From contig NC_087192.1 in NCBI RefSeq assembly GCF_035594125.1, positions 12,990,501-13,054,500 of the forward strand: a stretch of 64,000 nt of DNA, in the 5' to 3' direction. A program made the translations under genes and the position numbers. This DNA comes from Scylla paramamosain. Lineage: Eukaryota; Arthropoda; Malacostraca; Decapoda; Portunidae. Below, in pieces: positions 39,994-51,891 of this stretch. Every line of letters starts with the position of its first letter. The first letter of the stretch is position 1. The notes beneath the pieces were generated by a model, which saw only the letters and a list, made by a program, of their open reading frames with translations, had not been told where the DNA came from and searched no databases.

Positions 39994-41428
39994 AAACCTA
40001 TAAAAACGCTTAAATACATCTAAAGGACCCTATGTTTGTATAACAAAAGGACATTACGAATATCGTGTATTATGAGTGTTTTTAAGTTACTTAAGTACCA
40101 AAAAGCTAAAACACACAAATAACACTCTTTATAGAGATGATTTCTTTTTTTTTGTTATTCATCTTCATAGTTACCGAGATGCCAAAATTCCGGCAAAATT
40201 AATGGAAATTTGTAAAAAAAAAAACATTATATAAAAAATATTTTTAGCTTTTTTCCGGAGTTATGTACAAACACTGAACCAACTTTTACCAAGAACTTGC
40301 CTTGAAGTGTTTTTTAGCTCCTTATATACCAAATCGCTAAAAAACGCATGCAAAACACTCCTTTATAGAGAAGCAGAATAACATTACCAAAAAACAAGTG
40401 TTTTTGAGTGTTTTTTTTATCATGTTACCTATAAAAACGCTTAAATACATGCAAAGATCCCTATATTTGGGAAACGAAAGGACATTACGAGAAATGTGTA
40501 GTATGAATGTTTTTAAATTGCTTAAGTACCAAAACGTTAAAACCTACAAATAACACTCTTTATAAAGAAAAAAATTAAATAAATAAAAAATAGCATTTTT
40601 ATTTTTTTGTTATTCATGTCCATAGGTACCAAGATGCCAAAATTCTGCCAAAATTCAAGGAAATTATGTGGAAAAAAAGAACATTATCAAAAAAGTTAAT
40701 TTTACATTTTTCCGGGGTTATGTACCAAACCATAAAGTGTATGCAAAGCCACCTATTCGGGAAAATTTAACGACTTTACAGGAAACCTGTCTTTTGAGTG
40801 TTTTTACGCATGTTAGGCACCAAAACGATAAATAATATTAAAGTCACTCTATATGGAAATCCAAAACAAAATTACTGAAAACGTGTCTTTTAAAAGATTT
40901 ACGTAAAAAAACGCTAAAACGGATGCAAACCAACGAATATGAAAAAAATAGAATAATATTACCAGAAAAGTATATTTTGTGTGTTTTTTCGCTTGTTACA
41001 TAAAAAAAAACGCAAAAATGGATGCAAAGCACTGTATATTAGGAAAAAAAAATGGACATAACGAGAAACGTGTATAATGAGTGTTTTATAGTTTCACCAG
41101 AATCACAAGGCAAACAACGCAAAAACTCGTCTGTGTGGAGAAGTTTCTAAGATACCAAAATGCTGAAACTCATGAATAACACTCTTAATCAACAAACAGA
41201 ACAACCTTACTAAATGCATGTATTTTGAGTGTTTTTTACATTCTTAGTTACCAAAACCCCAAATTCCATGCGAAACTAACTTTATGTGGGAAAAAAATGA
41301 CATTACCAGAAAAGTGTCTTTGAGTGTTTTTGAGCATGTTAGGCAATAAAGCACTAAAAAGCAGGGCAATCACATTACATGGGAATAAAACCAACATTTA
41401 CGAAAAACTTGCCTTTTAGTGTTTTTGA
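39994..41428 (+). repeat. Satellite array block, forward orientation
   Basis: The main HOR resumes within m10 ('acctataaaaacgctt'). Seams lie near 40,170 and 40,627. Near 40,277 the sequence jumps from m2 ('gtacaaacactga') into the end of m8 ('accaacttttaccaag'), so one unit is shortened to about 450 bp. The right part (from about 40.9 kb) is nearly the same as 61.8-62.3 kb. No gene is seen. Confidence 0.88.
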
Positions 41429-41902
41429 CACGTATTTAGTAAGGTTGTTCTGTTTCTCAATTAAGAGTGTTATTCATGAGTTTCAGCATTTTAGTATCTA
41501 GGAAGCTTTTCCATATACACGAGTTTTTGCGTTTTTTGGCTTGTGGTTTTTTTGAACTATAAAACATTCATTATACACTTTTCTCGCAATGTCCCTTTGT
41601 TTCCCAATATAGAGTGTTTTGTATCAATTTTGTGTTTTTTTGTATGTAACAAACTCAAAAACACTCAAAATATATATTTTTGGTAATGTTTTTCTGCTTC
41701 TTGATATTGGTTGGTTTGCATCAGTTTTAGCGTTTTTCTACGTAAAACACTGAGAAGACAAGTTTTCAGTAATTTTCTTTTGGATTCCCACATAGAGAGA
41801 GTTCCTTATTATTTATCGTTTTGGTGCCTAACATGCTGAAAAACACTCAAAAGACAGATTTCTGGTAAGGTCTCTTATTTCCTCATATACGAGGCCTTGC
41901 AT
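41429..41902 (-). repeat. Inverted m2-m6 cassette, copy 5 (reverse inside forward block)
   Basis: It is a complete 475-bp copy with joins 'gtttttgac|acgtatttag' and 'ccttgcatg|tcttttgagtg'. It is flanked on both sides by m8, so the forward order reads m7-m8-(m6 to m2 inverted)-m8-m9. It is very similar to copy 8 at 62.3 kb. Confidence 0.87.
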
Positions 41903-44515
41903 GTCTTTTGAGTGTTTTTGAGCGTGTTACGCAATAAAGCACTAAAAGGAAGGGCAATCACATTACATGGGAATAAAACCAAATTTTACCAAGAACTTGC
42001 CTTTAAGTGTTTTTGAGCTCCTTACATACCAAAACACTAAAACGCCTGCAAAATACATTTTATGGAGAAACAGAATAATATTACCAAATACATGTATTTT
42101 GAGTGTTTTTGATCATATTATCTATAAAAACACTTAAATACATGCAAAGAACCTAGAAACGACATTACAAGAAACGTGTATTATGAGTGCTTTTTAAGTT
42201 CTTTCAGTACCTAAAAGCTAAAACCCACAAATAACACTCTTTATTTAGAAAAAAAAAATAATAAACAAAAAAAATAAAAAAATGGGATATTTTTTTTTGT
42301 TATTCATCCTTATAGGTACCGAGATGCCAAAATTCTGCCAAAATTCAGGGAATTTATGTGGAAAAAAGAACATTAACAAAAAAGTTAATTATAGCTTTTT
42401 TTTTCGGATTGTTAAGTACCAAACCTTAAAGTGCATGCAAAGACACCTATATAGGGAAGTTAAACGACTTTATCAGAAACCTGTCTTTTCAGTGTTTTTC
42501 AGCATGTTAGGCACCAATACGATAAATAATATGGAAGTCAGTCGATATGTGAATCCAAAACAAAATTACTGAAAACGTGTCTTTTCAGTGTTTTACGTAG
42601 AAAAACACTAAAGCGGATGCAAACCAACCTATATGAAGAAATAGAATAACATTACTAAAAAGATATATTTTGAGTGTTTTTGAGCTTGTTACCTACAAAA
42701 AATGCAAAAATGGATGTAAAGCACTCTATATTAGGAAACAAAAGGACTTTACGAAAAACGTGTATAATGAGTGTTTTATAGTTTTAAAACAACCACAAGG
42801 CAATAAACGCAAAAACTCGTGTATATAGAGAAATTTCTTACAAACCGAAATGATGAAATGCATGAATAACACTTTTAATCAATAAACAAAACTACCTTAC
42901 CATATTGTGTATTTTGAGTGTTTTTCACATTCTTAGTTACGAAAATGCCAAATTACATGCGAAACTACCTTCATGTGGGGAAAAAAAAATGACATTACCA
43001 AAAAAGTGTCTTTTTAGTGTTTTTGAGCGTGATATGCAACAATGCCCTAAAAAGCAGAACAATCACATTACATGGGAATAAAACCAACTTTTACGAAGAA
43101 CTTGCCTTTAAGTGTTTTTTAACTCCTTACATACCAAATCTCTAAAACGTATGGAAAACACCCTTTATGGAGAAACAGAATAACATTACCAAAAACATGT
43201 ATTTTGAGTGTTTTTGATCATTTAACCTATAAAAACTCTTAAATTCATGTAAAGGACTCTATGTTTGTATAACAAAAGGACATTACGAAAATCGTGTATT
43301 ATGAGTGTTTTTAAGTTACTTAAGTACCAAAAAGCTAAAACCCACATATAACACTCTTTATAGAGAGATTTTTTTTTTGTTATTCATCTTCATAGTTACC
43401 GAGATGCCAAAATTCTGGCAAAATTCATGGAAATTTTGTAAAAAAAAAAAATAATAATAATGTTAACTTTTTTCCGGAGTTATGTACAAACCCTGAAGTG
43501 TATGCAAATCCACCTATATGGGGAAATTACACGACTTTACCAGAAACCTGTCTTTTGAGTGTTTTTCAGCAATAATAACAATATTACTGAATACGTGTCT
43601 TTTCAGTGATTTACGTAGAAAAACGCTAAAACGGATGTAAACCAACCAATATGAAGAAATAGAATAATATTAACAAAAAGATATATTTTGATGTGTTTTT
43701 GAGCTTGTTACCTACAAAAAATGAAAAAATGGATGGAAAGCACTTTATATTGGCAAAGAAAAGGACATTACGAGAAACGTGTATGAGTGTTTTATAGTTT
43801 GACAAGAACCAGAAGGAAAAAAATTCAAAAACTCGTGTAAAATAAAGAAGTTTCTTGCATACCAAAAAGCTGAAACTCATGAATAACACTTTTAATTTTG
43901 AAACAGAAATACCTTACCAAATGTGTGTATTAGAAAAGTTTCTTACATACCAAAATGCTGGAACTCATGAATCATATTTTTAATTAAGAAATAGAACAAC
44001 CTTACACTATGCCTGTGTTTTGAGTTTTTTTTCACATTCTTAGTTACCAAAACCCCAAATTTCATGCAAAACTAGCTTTATGTAAGAAAAAAAAAATGAT
44101 ATTACAAGAAAAGTGTTTTTTGAGTGTTTTTGAGCGTGTTAGGCAATAAAGCACTAAAAAGCAGGGTAATAACATTACATGGGAATAAAAACAACTTTTA
44201 CCAAGAACTTGCCTTTAAGTGTTTTAGAGCTCATTACATACCAAAACGCTAAAACGCATGCAAAACACCTTTTATGGAGAAACAGAATAAAATTACCAAA
44301 AACATATATTTTGAGGGTTTAGATCATGTTATCTATAAAAATGCTTAAATACATACAAAGAACCTTATGTTTGCGAAACGAAATGACATTACGAGAAATG
44401 TGTATTATAAGTGTTTTTAATTTTTTTAAGTACCAAAAAGTTAAAACCCACAAATAACACTCTTTATTAAAAAATAAAAATAAAGGAAATAAAAAAATAG
44501 GAATTTTTTTTTTTG

Positions 44516-45626
44516 TTATTCATCTTCATAGGTACTGAGATTCCAAAATTCTGGGAAAATTCAGGGCTATTATATGATAAAAGAAAATTATCAAGAAAGT
44601 TAATTTTAGCTTTTTTTTCGGACTGTTATATACCAAACCCTAAAGTGCATCCAAAGACTCCTATATGAGGAAATTAAACGATCTTACCAGAAATCTGTTT
44701 TTTGAGTGTTTTTCAGCATGTTAGGCACCAAAACGATAAATAATAAGGAACTCACTCTCTATGAGAATCCAAAACAAATTTGCTGAAAACGTGTCTTTTC
44801 AGTGTTTTACGTAGAAAAACGCTGAAACGGATGCAAACCAACCAATATCAAGAAATAGAAAAACATTACCAAAAAGGTATATTTTGAGTGTTTTTGAGCT
44901 TGTTACCTACAAAAAACGGGAAAATTGATGCAAAGCACTCTATATAAGAAAAGAAAAGGACTTTGCAAGAAAAGTGTATAATAAGCTTTTATAGTTCAAA
45001 CGAACAAAAAGGCAAAAAACACAAAAACTCGTGTATATGGAGAATGTTCCTAGATACCAAAATGCTGAAACTCATGAATAACAGTCTTAATTGAGAAACA
45101 GAACAACCTTACTAAATGCGTGTATTTTGAGAGCTTTTCACATTCTTAGTTATCAAAACCCCAAATTGCATGCGAAACCACCTTTATGTGAGGAAAAAAA
45201 TGACATTACCAGAAAAGTGTCTTTTAAGTGTTTTTGAGCGTGATAGGCAATAAAGCACTAAAAAGCACGGCAATCCTATTACATTGGAATAACACCAATT
45301 TATACCAAAAAACTTGCCTTTAAGTGTTTTTGAGCTCTTTATATAACAAACCGCTAAAACGCATGCAAAACAAACTTTATGGAGAAACAGAATAACATTA
45401 CCAAAAACATATATTTTGAGCGTTTTTTGATCATGTTATCTATAAAAATATTTAAATACATGCAAAGAACATTATGTTTGGGAAACAAAAGGACATTACG
45501 AGAAACGTGTATTATGAGTGTTTTTTAAGTTCCTTCAGTACCAAAAAGCTAAAACCCACAAACAACTTTCTTTATTTAGAAAATAAGAAAATATAAAAAA
45601 TATAAAAAATAGGAATTTTTTTTTTT
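44516..45626 (+). repeat. Representative 1.11-kb higher-order repeat unit with monomer map
   Basis: One clean unit is used here as the reference. Approximate monomers: m1 44,516-44,606; m2 44,607-44,702; m3 44,703-44,799; m4 44,800-44,884; m5 44,885-44,981; m6 44,982-45,128 (a half monomer plus a full one, about 147 bp); m7 45,129-45,225; m8 45,226-45,321; m9 45,322-45,416; m10 45,417-45,513; m11 45,514 to about 45,580, then the A-rich/T-rich seam to 45,626. By their boxes m3 and m8 are type e of the diverged block, m4 and m9 type a, m5 and m10 type b, m6 and m11 type c, and m2 and m7 type d. The unit is thus two 5-mers plus m1, the seam and the extra part of m6. Confidence 0.85.
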
Positions 45627-48600
45627 GTTATTCATCTTCATAGTACCGAGATGCCGAAATTCTGGGAAAATTCAGGGCAATCGTATGATAAAAGAATATT
45701 ATCAAAAAAGTTAATTTCAGCTTTTTTTTTTCAAACTGTTATGTACCAAACCCTAAAGTGCATACAAAGTTTCCTATATAAAGAAATTAACGATCTTACC
45801 AGAAATCTGTGTTTTGAGTGTTTTTTAGCATGTTAAGCACCAAAACGATAAATAATAAGGAACTCACCTCTATATGGGAATCCAAAACAAAGTTACTGAA
45901 AATGTGTCTTCTCAGTGTTTTACGTAGAAAAAAGCTAAAACGGATGCAAAGCAACCAATATCAAGGAATAGAAAAACGTTACTAAAAAGGTATATTTTGA
46001 GTGTTTTTGAGCTTATTACCTACAAAAAACGCGAAAATTGATGCAAAGCACTCTATATTGGTAAACAAAAGGACATTGCAAGAAAAGTGAATAATGATTG
46101 TTTTATAGTTCAAAAGAACCACAAGGCAAAAAACGCAAAATCTCGTGTATATGGAGAGGTTTCCTAGATACAAAAATGCTAAAACTCATGTATAACACTC
46201 CTAATTGAGAAACAGAACAACCTTAATAAATGCGTGTATTTTGAGTGCTTTTCACATTCTAAGTTACCAAAACCCCAAATTGCATGGGAAAATAGATTTG
46301 TGGGAAAAAAAATGACTTTACTAGAAAAATGTCTTTTAAGTGTTTTTGAGCGTGATAGGCAATAAAGCACTAAAAAGGAGGGCAATCACATTATATTGGA
46401 GGAAAACGAATTTTTACCAAGAACTTGCCTTTAATTGTTTTTGAGCTCCTTATATACCAAAACTCTAAAACGCCTGCAAAACACTCTTTATGGTGAAACA
46501 GAATAATATTACCAAAAACATATATTTTGAGTGTATTTGATTATGTTACCAATGAAAACGTTTAAATACATGCAAAGAACACTATTTTTGGGAAACGAAA
46601 GGAGATTACGAGAAACGTGTATTATGAGTGTTTTTAACTTCATTAATTACCAAAAAGCTAAAAGCCACAAATAACACTCTTTATTGAGAAACAATAAATA
46701 AATAAAAAAAATACGATATTTTTTTTTCTTTCTTATTCATCTTCACTGGTACCGAGATGCCAAAATTCGGGCAAAATTCAGGAAATTATGTGAAATAAGA
46801 ACATTATCAAAAAAGTTAAATTTAGCTTTTTTTTCGGACTATTATGTACCAAACCCCTAAAGTGCATGCAAAGCCACCTATATGGGGAAATTATACGTTT
46901 TTGCCAGAAAACGGTCTTATGAGTGTTTTTCAGCATCTTAGGAACCAACACGACAAATAACATGGAAGTCAATCTATATGGGAATCCAAAACAATATTAC
47001 TAAAAACGTGTCTTTTCGGTGTTTTACGTAGAAAAACGCTAAAACGGATGCCAACCAACCAATATGAAGGAATAAAATAACATTACCAAAAAGGTATATT
47101 TTGAGTGTTTTTGAAATTGTTACCTACAAAAAACGCGAAAATAGATGGAAAGCTCTCTATATTGGGAAGCAAAAGGACATTACGAGAAACGTGTATAATG
47201 TGTGTATTATAATTTCACAAGAACTACAAGACAAAAAACGCAAAAACTCGTGTATATAGAGAAGTTTCTTACATTCCAAAATGCTGAAACTCTGGAACAA
47301 CACTTTTAATTGAGAAACAGAACAATCTTACTAAATGCGTGTATTTTGAGTGCTTTTCACATCCTTAGTTACCAAAACCCCAAATTGCATGCGAAACCAG
47401 CTTTATGTGGGAAAAAAATGACATTACCAGAAAAATGTCTTTTGAGTGTTTTTGTGCGTGTTAGGCAATAAAGCACTAAAAAGCAGGGCAATCACATTAC
47501 ATTGAAATAAAACCAATTTTTAACAAGAACTTGCCTTTAAGTGTATTTGAGCTCCTTATATACCAAAACACTAAAATGCATGCAAAATACACTTTACATT
47601 GAAACAGAATAACATTACCAAAAACATGTATTTTGAGTGTTTTTGATCATGTTACCAATAAAAACGCTTAAATACATGCAAAGAACCCTTCTTTTGGGAA
47701 ACGAAAGGACATTACGAGAAACGTGTATTATGAGTGTTTTTAAGTTCATTAAGTACGAAAAAGCTAAAAGCCATAAATTACACTCTTTATTGAGAAAAAA
47801 AAAAAAAATAAAAAAATACGATATTTTTTTTCATTCTTATTCATCTTCACAGGTAAGGAGGTGCCAAAATTCGGGCAAAGTTCAGGAAATTATATAAAAT
47901 AAGAACATTATGAAAAAAGTTACATTTAGCATTTTTTTTGAACTGTTATGTATCAAACCCCTAAATTGCATGCAAAGCCACCTATATAGGGAAATTAAAC
48001 GTCTTTGCCAGAAAACTGTCTTATGAGGGTTTTTCAGCATGTTAGGAACCAACACGATAAAACCCAAGGAAGTCAATCTATATGGGAATCCAAAACAAAA
48101 TTACTGAAAACGTGTCTTTTTGGTGTTTTACGTAGAAAACGCTAAAACGCATGCAAACCAACCAAAATGAAGAAATAGAATAACATTACCAAAAATGTAT
48201 ATTTTGAGTGTTTTTTAAATTGTGTATTTTGAGTGTTTTTAACATTCTTAGTTACGAAATTGGCAAATTACATGCGAAACTACCTTTATATGGGAAAAAA
48301 AATGACATTACCAGAAAAATGTCTTTTCAGTGTTTTTGAGCGTGATATGCAACAAAGCACTAAAAAGCAGAACAATCACATCACTTGGGAATAAAACCAA
48401 CTTTTACGAAGAACTTGCCTTTAAGTGTTTTTTAACTCCTTATATACCAAAACGCTAAAACGCATGTAAAACACCCTTTATGGAGAAACAGAATAACATT
48501 ACCAAAAATATGTATTTTGAGTGTTTTGATCATGTTACCTATAAAAACGCTTAAATACATGTAAAGAACCCTATGTTTGTATAAGTAAAGGACATTACGA

Positions 48601-49988
48601 AAATCATGTATTATGAGTGTTTTTAAGTTCCTTAAGTACCAAAAAGCTAAAACTCACAAATAATACTTTATAGAGAAAAAAAAATTGTTATTCATCTTCA
48701 TAGGTACCGAGATATCAAAATTCTGGAAAAATTTAGGGAAATTTTGTAAAAAAATATCATTATAAAAAAATAATTTTTGCATTTTTCCCTATATGGAGAA
48801 ATTACTCTACTTTACCAGAAACCTGTCTTATGAGTGTTTTTTTCAGCAATTTCAACAATATTACTGAAAACGTGTCTCTTCAGTGATTTACGAAGAAAAA
48901 CGCTAAAACGGATGCAAACCAAACAATATAAAGAAATAGAATAACATTACCAAAAAGATATATTTTGAGTGTTTTTCAGCTTGTTACCTACAGAAAATGT
49001 GAAAATGGATGGAAAGCACTCTATATTGGGAAACAAAAGAACATTACGAGAAACGTGTATAATGAGTGTTTTATAGTTTCACATGAACCACAAGGCAAAA
49101 AACGCAAAAAACTCGTGTATATAGAGAAGTTTCTTACATACCAAAATGCTGAAATGCATGAATAACACTTTTAATTGAGAAACAGAACTACCTTACCAAA
49201 TGTGTGTTTTTTTTAGTGTTTTTCACATTCTTAGTTACGAAAATTTCAAATTACATGCGAAACTAGCTTTATGTGGGAAAAAAAAGTGTCTTCTGAGTGT
49301 TTTTGAGCGTGATATGAAACAAAGCACTAAAAAGCAGAACAATCACATTACATGGGAATAAAACCAACTTTTACGAAGAATTTGCCTTTAAGTGTTTTTT
49401 TTAACTCCTTACATACCAAAACGCTAAAACGCATGCAACACACCCTTTATGGAGAAACAGAGTAACATTACCAAAAACATGTATTTTGAGTGTTTTTGAT
49501 CGTGTTATTTATAAAAACGCTTAAATACATGCAAAGAACCTTATGTTTGGGAAACGAAAGGACATGAAGAGAAACGTGTATTATGAGTGTTTTTATGTTC
49601 CTTAAGTTCCAAAAAAGCTAAAACCCACAAATAACACTCTTTATAGAGAAAAAAAATAATAATATAATTTTTTTTTTTTTTTTTTTTTGTTATTCATCTT
49701 CATAGGCACTAAGATGCCAAAATTCTGGCAATATTCTTTGGGAATCGAAAACAAAATTACTGAAAACGTGTCTTTTCGGTGTTTTACGTAGAAAAACGCT
49801 AAAACGGATGCAAACCAACCAATATGAAGAAATAGAATAACATTACCAAAAAGGAATATTTTAAGTGTTTTTGAGCTTGTTACCTACAAAAAACGCGAAA
49901 ATGGATGGAAAGCACTCCTTATTGAGAGAGAAAAGGACATCACAAGAAACTTGTATAATGAGTGTCTTATTATTTTCGGGCAAAAGAA

Positions 49989-50012
49989 CTTGTGGTTCAC
50001 AAGAACCACAAG
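49989..50012 (+). repeat. Hairpin variant inside m6 (copy 3)
   Basis: A perfect 10-bp stem 'cttgtggttc'/'gaaccacaag' has loop 'acaa'. It lies just after 'cttattattttcgggcaaaa', the same upstream change as in the other copies. Confidence 0.75.
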
Positions 50013-51427
50013 GCAAAAAACGCAAAAATTCGTGTATATAAAGAAGATTCTTAGATACCAAAATGCTGAAACTCATGAATAACAATCTTAATTGGGAAAG
50101 AGAACAACATTACCAAATCCGTGTATTTTGAATGTTTTTTTTCACATTCTTAGCAAAACCCCAAATAGCATGCGAAAGTAGCTTTGTGGGAAAAAAATGA
50201 CATTACCAAAAGTGTCTTTTGAGTGTTTTTTGAGCGTGTTAGGCAATAAAGCACTAAAAAGCAAAGCAATCATATTACATTGGAATAAAACCAACTTTTA
50301 CCAAGAACTTGCCTTGAAGAGTTTTTCAGCTCCTTACATACCAAATCGCTAAAACGCATGCAAAACTCTTTTATGCAGAAGCAGAATAACATTACCAAAA
50401 ACAAGTGTTTTTGAGTGTTTTTTATCATGTTACCTATAAAACCGCTTAAATACATGCAAAGATCCCTATAATTGGGAAAGGAAAGGACATTACGAGAAAT
50501 GTGTATTATGAATGTTTTTAAGTTCCTTAAGTACCAAAACGTTAAAACCTTCAAATAACATTCTTTATAAAGAAAAAATAATAAACAAAAAAATAGCATT
50601 TTTATTTTTTTGTTATTGATGCTCATAGGTACCAAGATGCCAAAATTCTGCCAAAATTCAGGAAAATTATGTGGAAAAAACATTATCGAAAAAGTTAATC
50701 TTACCTTTTTTTTCGAAGTTATGTTCCAAACCATAAAGTGTATGCAAAGCCACCTATCTGATAAAATTTAACGAATTTACAAGAAAGCTGTCTTTTGAGT
50801 GTTTTTCTGCATTATAGGCACCAAAACGATAAATAATATGAAATTCACTCTCTATGGAAATCCAAAACGAAATTACTGAAAATGTGTCTTTTAAACGATT
50901 TACGTAGAAAAACGCTAAAACGGATGCAAACCAACCAATATGAAGAAATAGAATAACATTACCCAAAAAGTATATTTTGTGTGTTTTTTAGCTTGTTACA
51001 TAAAAAAAAATGCGAAAATGGATGCAAAACTCTCTATATAAGAAAAAAGAGAACATAACAAGAAACGTATATAATGAGTGTTTTATAGTTTCACCAGAAT
51101 CACAAGGCAGAAAACGCAAACACTTGACTGTATGGAGAAGTTTCTAAGATACCAAAATACTGAAACTCATGAGTAACACTCTTAATCAAGAAACAGAACA
51201 ACCTTACTAAATGCGTGTATTTTGAGTGTTTTTTTACATTCTTAGTTACCAAAACCCCAAATTCCATGCGAAACTAGCTTTATGTGGGAAAAAAATGACA
51301 TTACCAGATATGTGTCTTTTAGTGTTCTTGAGCCTGTTAGGCAATAAAGCACTAAAAAGCAGGGCAATGACATTACATGAGAATAAAACCAACTTTTACG
51401 AAGAACTTGTCTTTTAGTGTTTTTGAC

Positions 51428-51891
51428 ACGCATTTACTAAGGTTGCTCTGTTTCTCAATTCATGAGTTTCAGCATTTTGGTATATAGGAAACTTCTCCAT
51501 ATGCACGAGTTTTTGCGTTTTTTGCCTTGTGGTTTTTTTGAACTATAAAATATTCATTAACCACTTTTCCCGCAATATCCCTTTCTTTTCCAATATAGAG
51601 TGCTTTGTATCAATTTTCGCGTTTTTTTTTTGTAGGAAACAAGCACAAAAAACTCAAAATATACATTTTTGGTAATGTTATTCTGCTTCTTGATATTGGT
51701 TGCTTTGTATCAGTTTTAGCGTTTTTCTACATAAAACACTAAGAAGACACGTTTTCAGTTATTTTCTTTTGGATTCCCATATAAAGTGAGTTCCTTATTA
51801 TTTATCGTTTTGGTGCCTAATATGCTGAAAAACACTCAAAAGACAGATTTCTTGTAAGGTCTTTAATTTCGTCATATGGGGGGCTTTGCAT
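51428..51891 (-). repeat. Inverted m2-m6 cassette, copy 6 (reverse inside forward block)
   Basis: It has the same joins and flanking m8 monomers as copy 5, and is about 464 bp long because part of m6 is missing near 51,458 ('ctcaatt|catgagtttc'). Confidence 0.85.

Larger units (their letters stand above)
41903..51427 (+). repeat. Satellite array block, forward orientation (longest uninterrupted run)
   Basis: Nine HOR seams lie near 42,318, 43,398, 44,533, 45,643, 46,750, 47,853, 48,706, 49,709 and 50,630. The spacing between the first six is 1,080-1,135 bp. Shortened units follow: near 48,225 m5 jumps into m6/m7 ('aaattgtgtattttgag'), and near 49,735 m1 jumps into m3 ('atattctttgggaatcg'). 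The T tract at the 49,665-49,688 seam is one of the longest in the window. No gene is seen. Confidence 0.92.

Noticed and set aside
42282..42572. Similar ~96-codon frames at 42.3 and 63.2 kb that look conserved
   Set aside because: Similarity is fully explained by the ~21-kb segmental duplication. The related reverse copy near 11.6-11.9 kb keeps only part of the frame, and substitutions show no preference for silent sites by eye.
45361..45367. Recurrent 'atgcaaa' words resembling the octamer/POU site
   Set aside because: They are part of the monomer consensus ('catgcaaa') and so present hundreds of times. Nothing ties them to transcription.
50270..50734. Longest open frame in the window (154 codons, minus strand)
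   Set aside because: It runs through m1, the seam, m2 and neighbouring monomers of the satellite. Related units carry stops and frameshifts at the same places, and the translation is low-complexity (Phe/Lys/Asn-rich) with no domain. It is an accidental frame in AT-rich repeat DNA.
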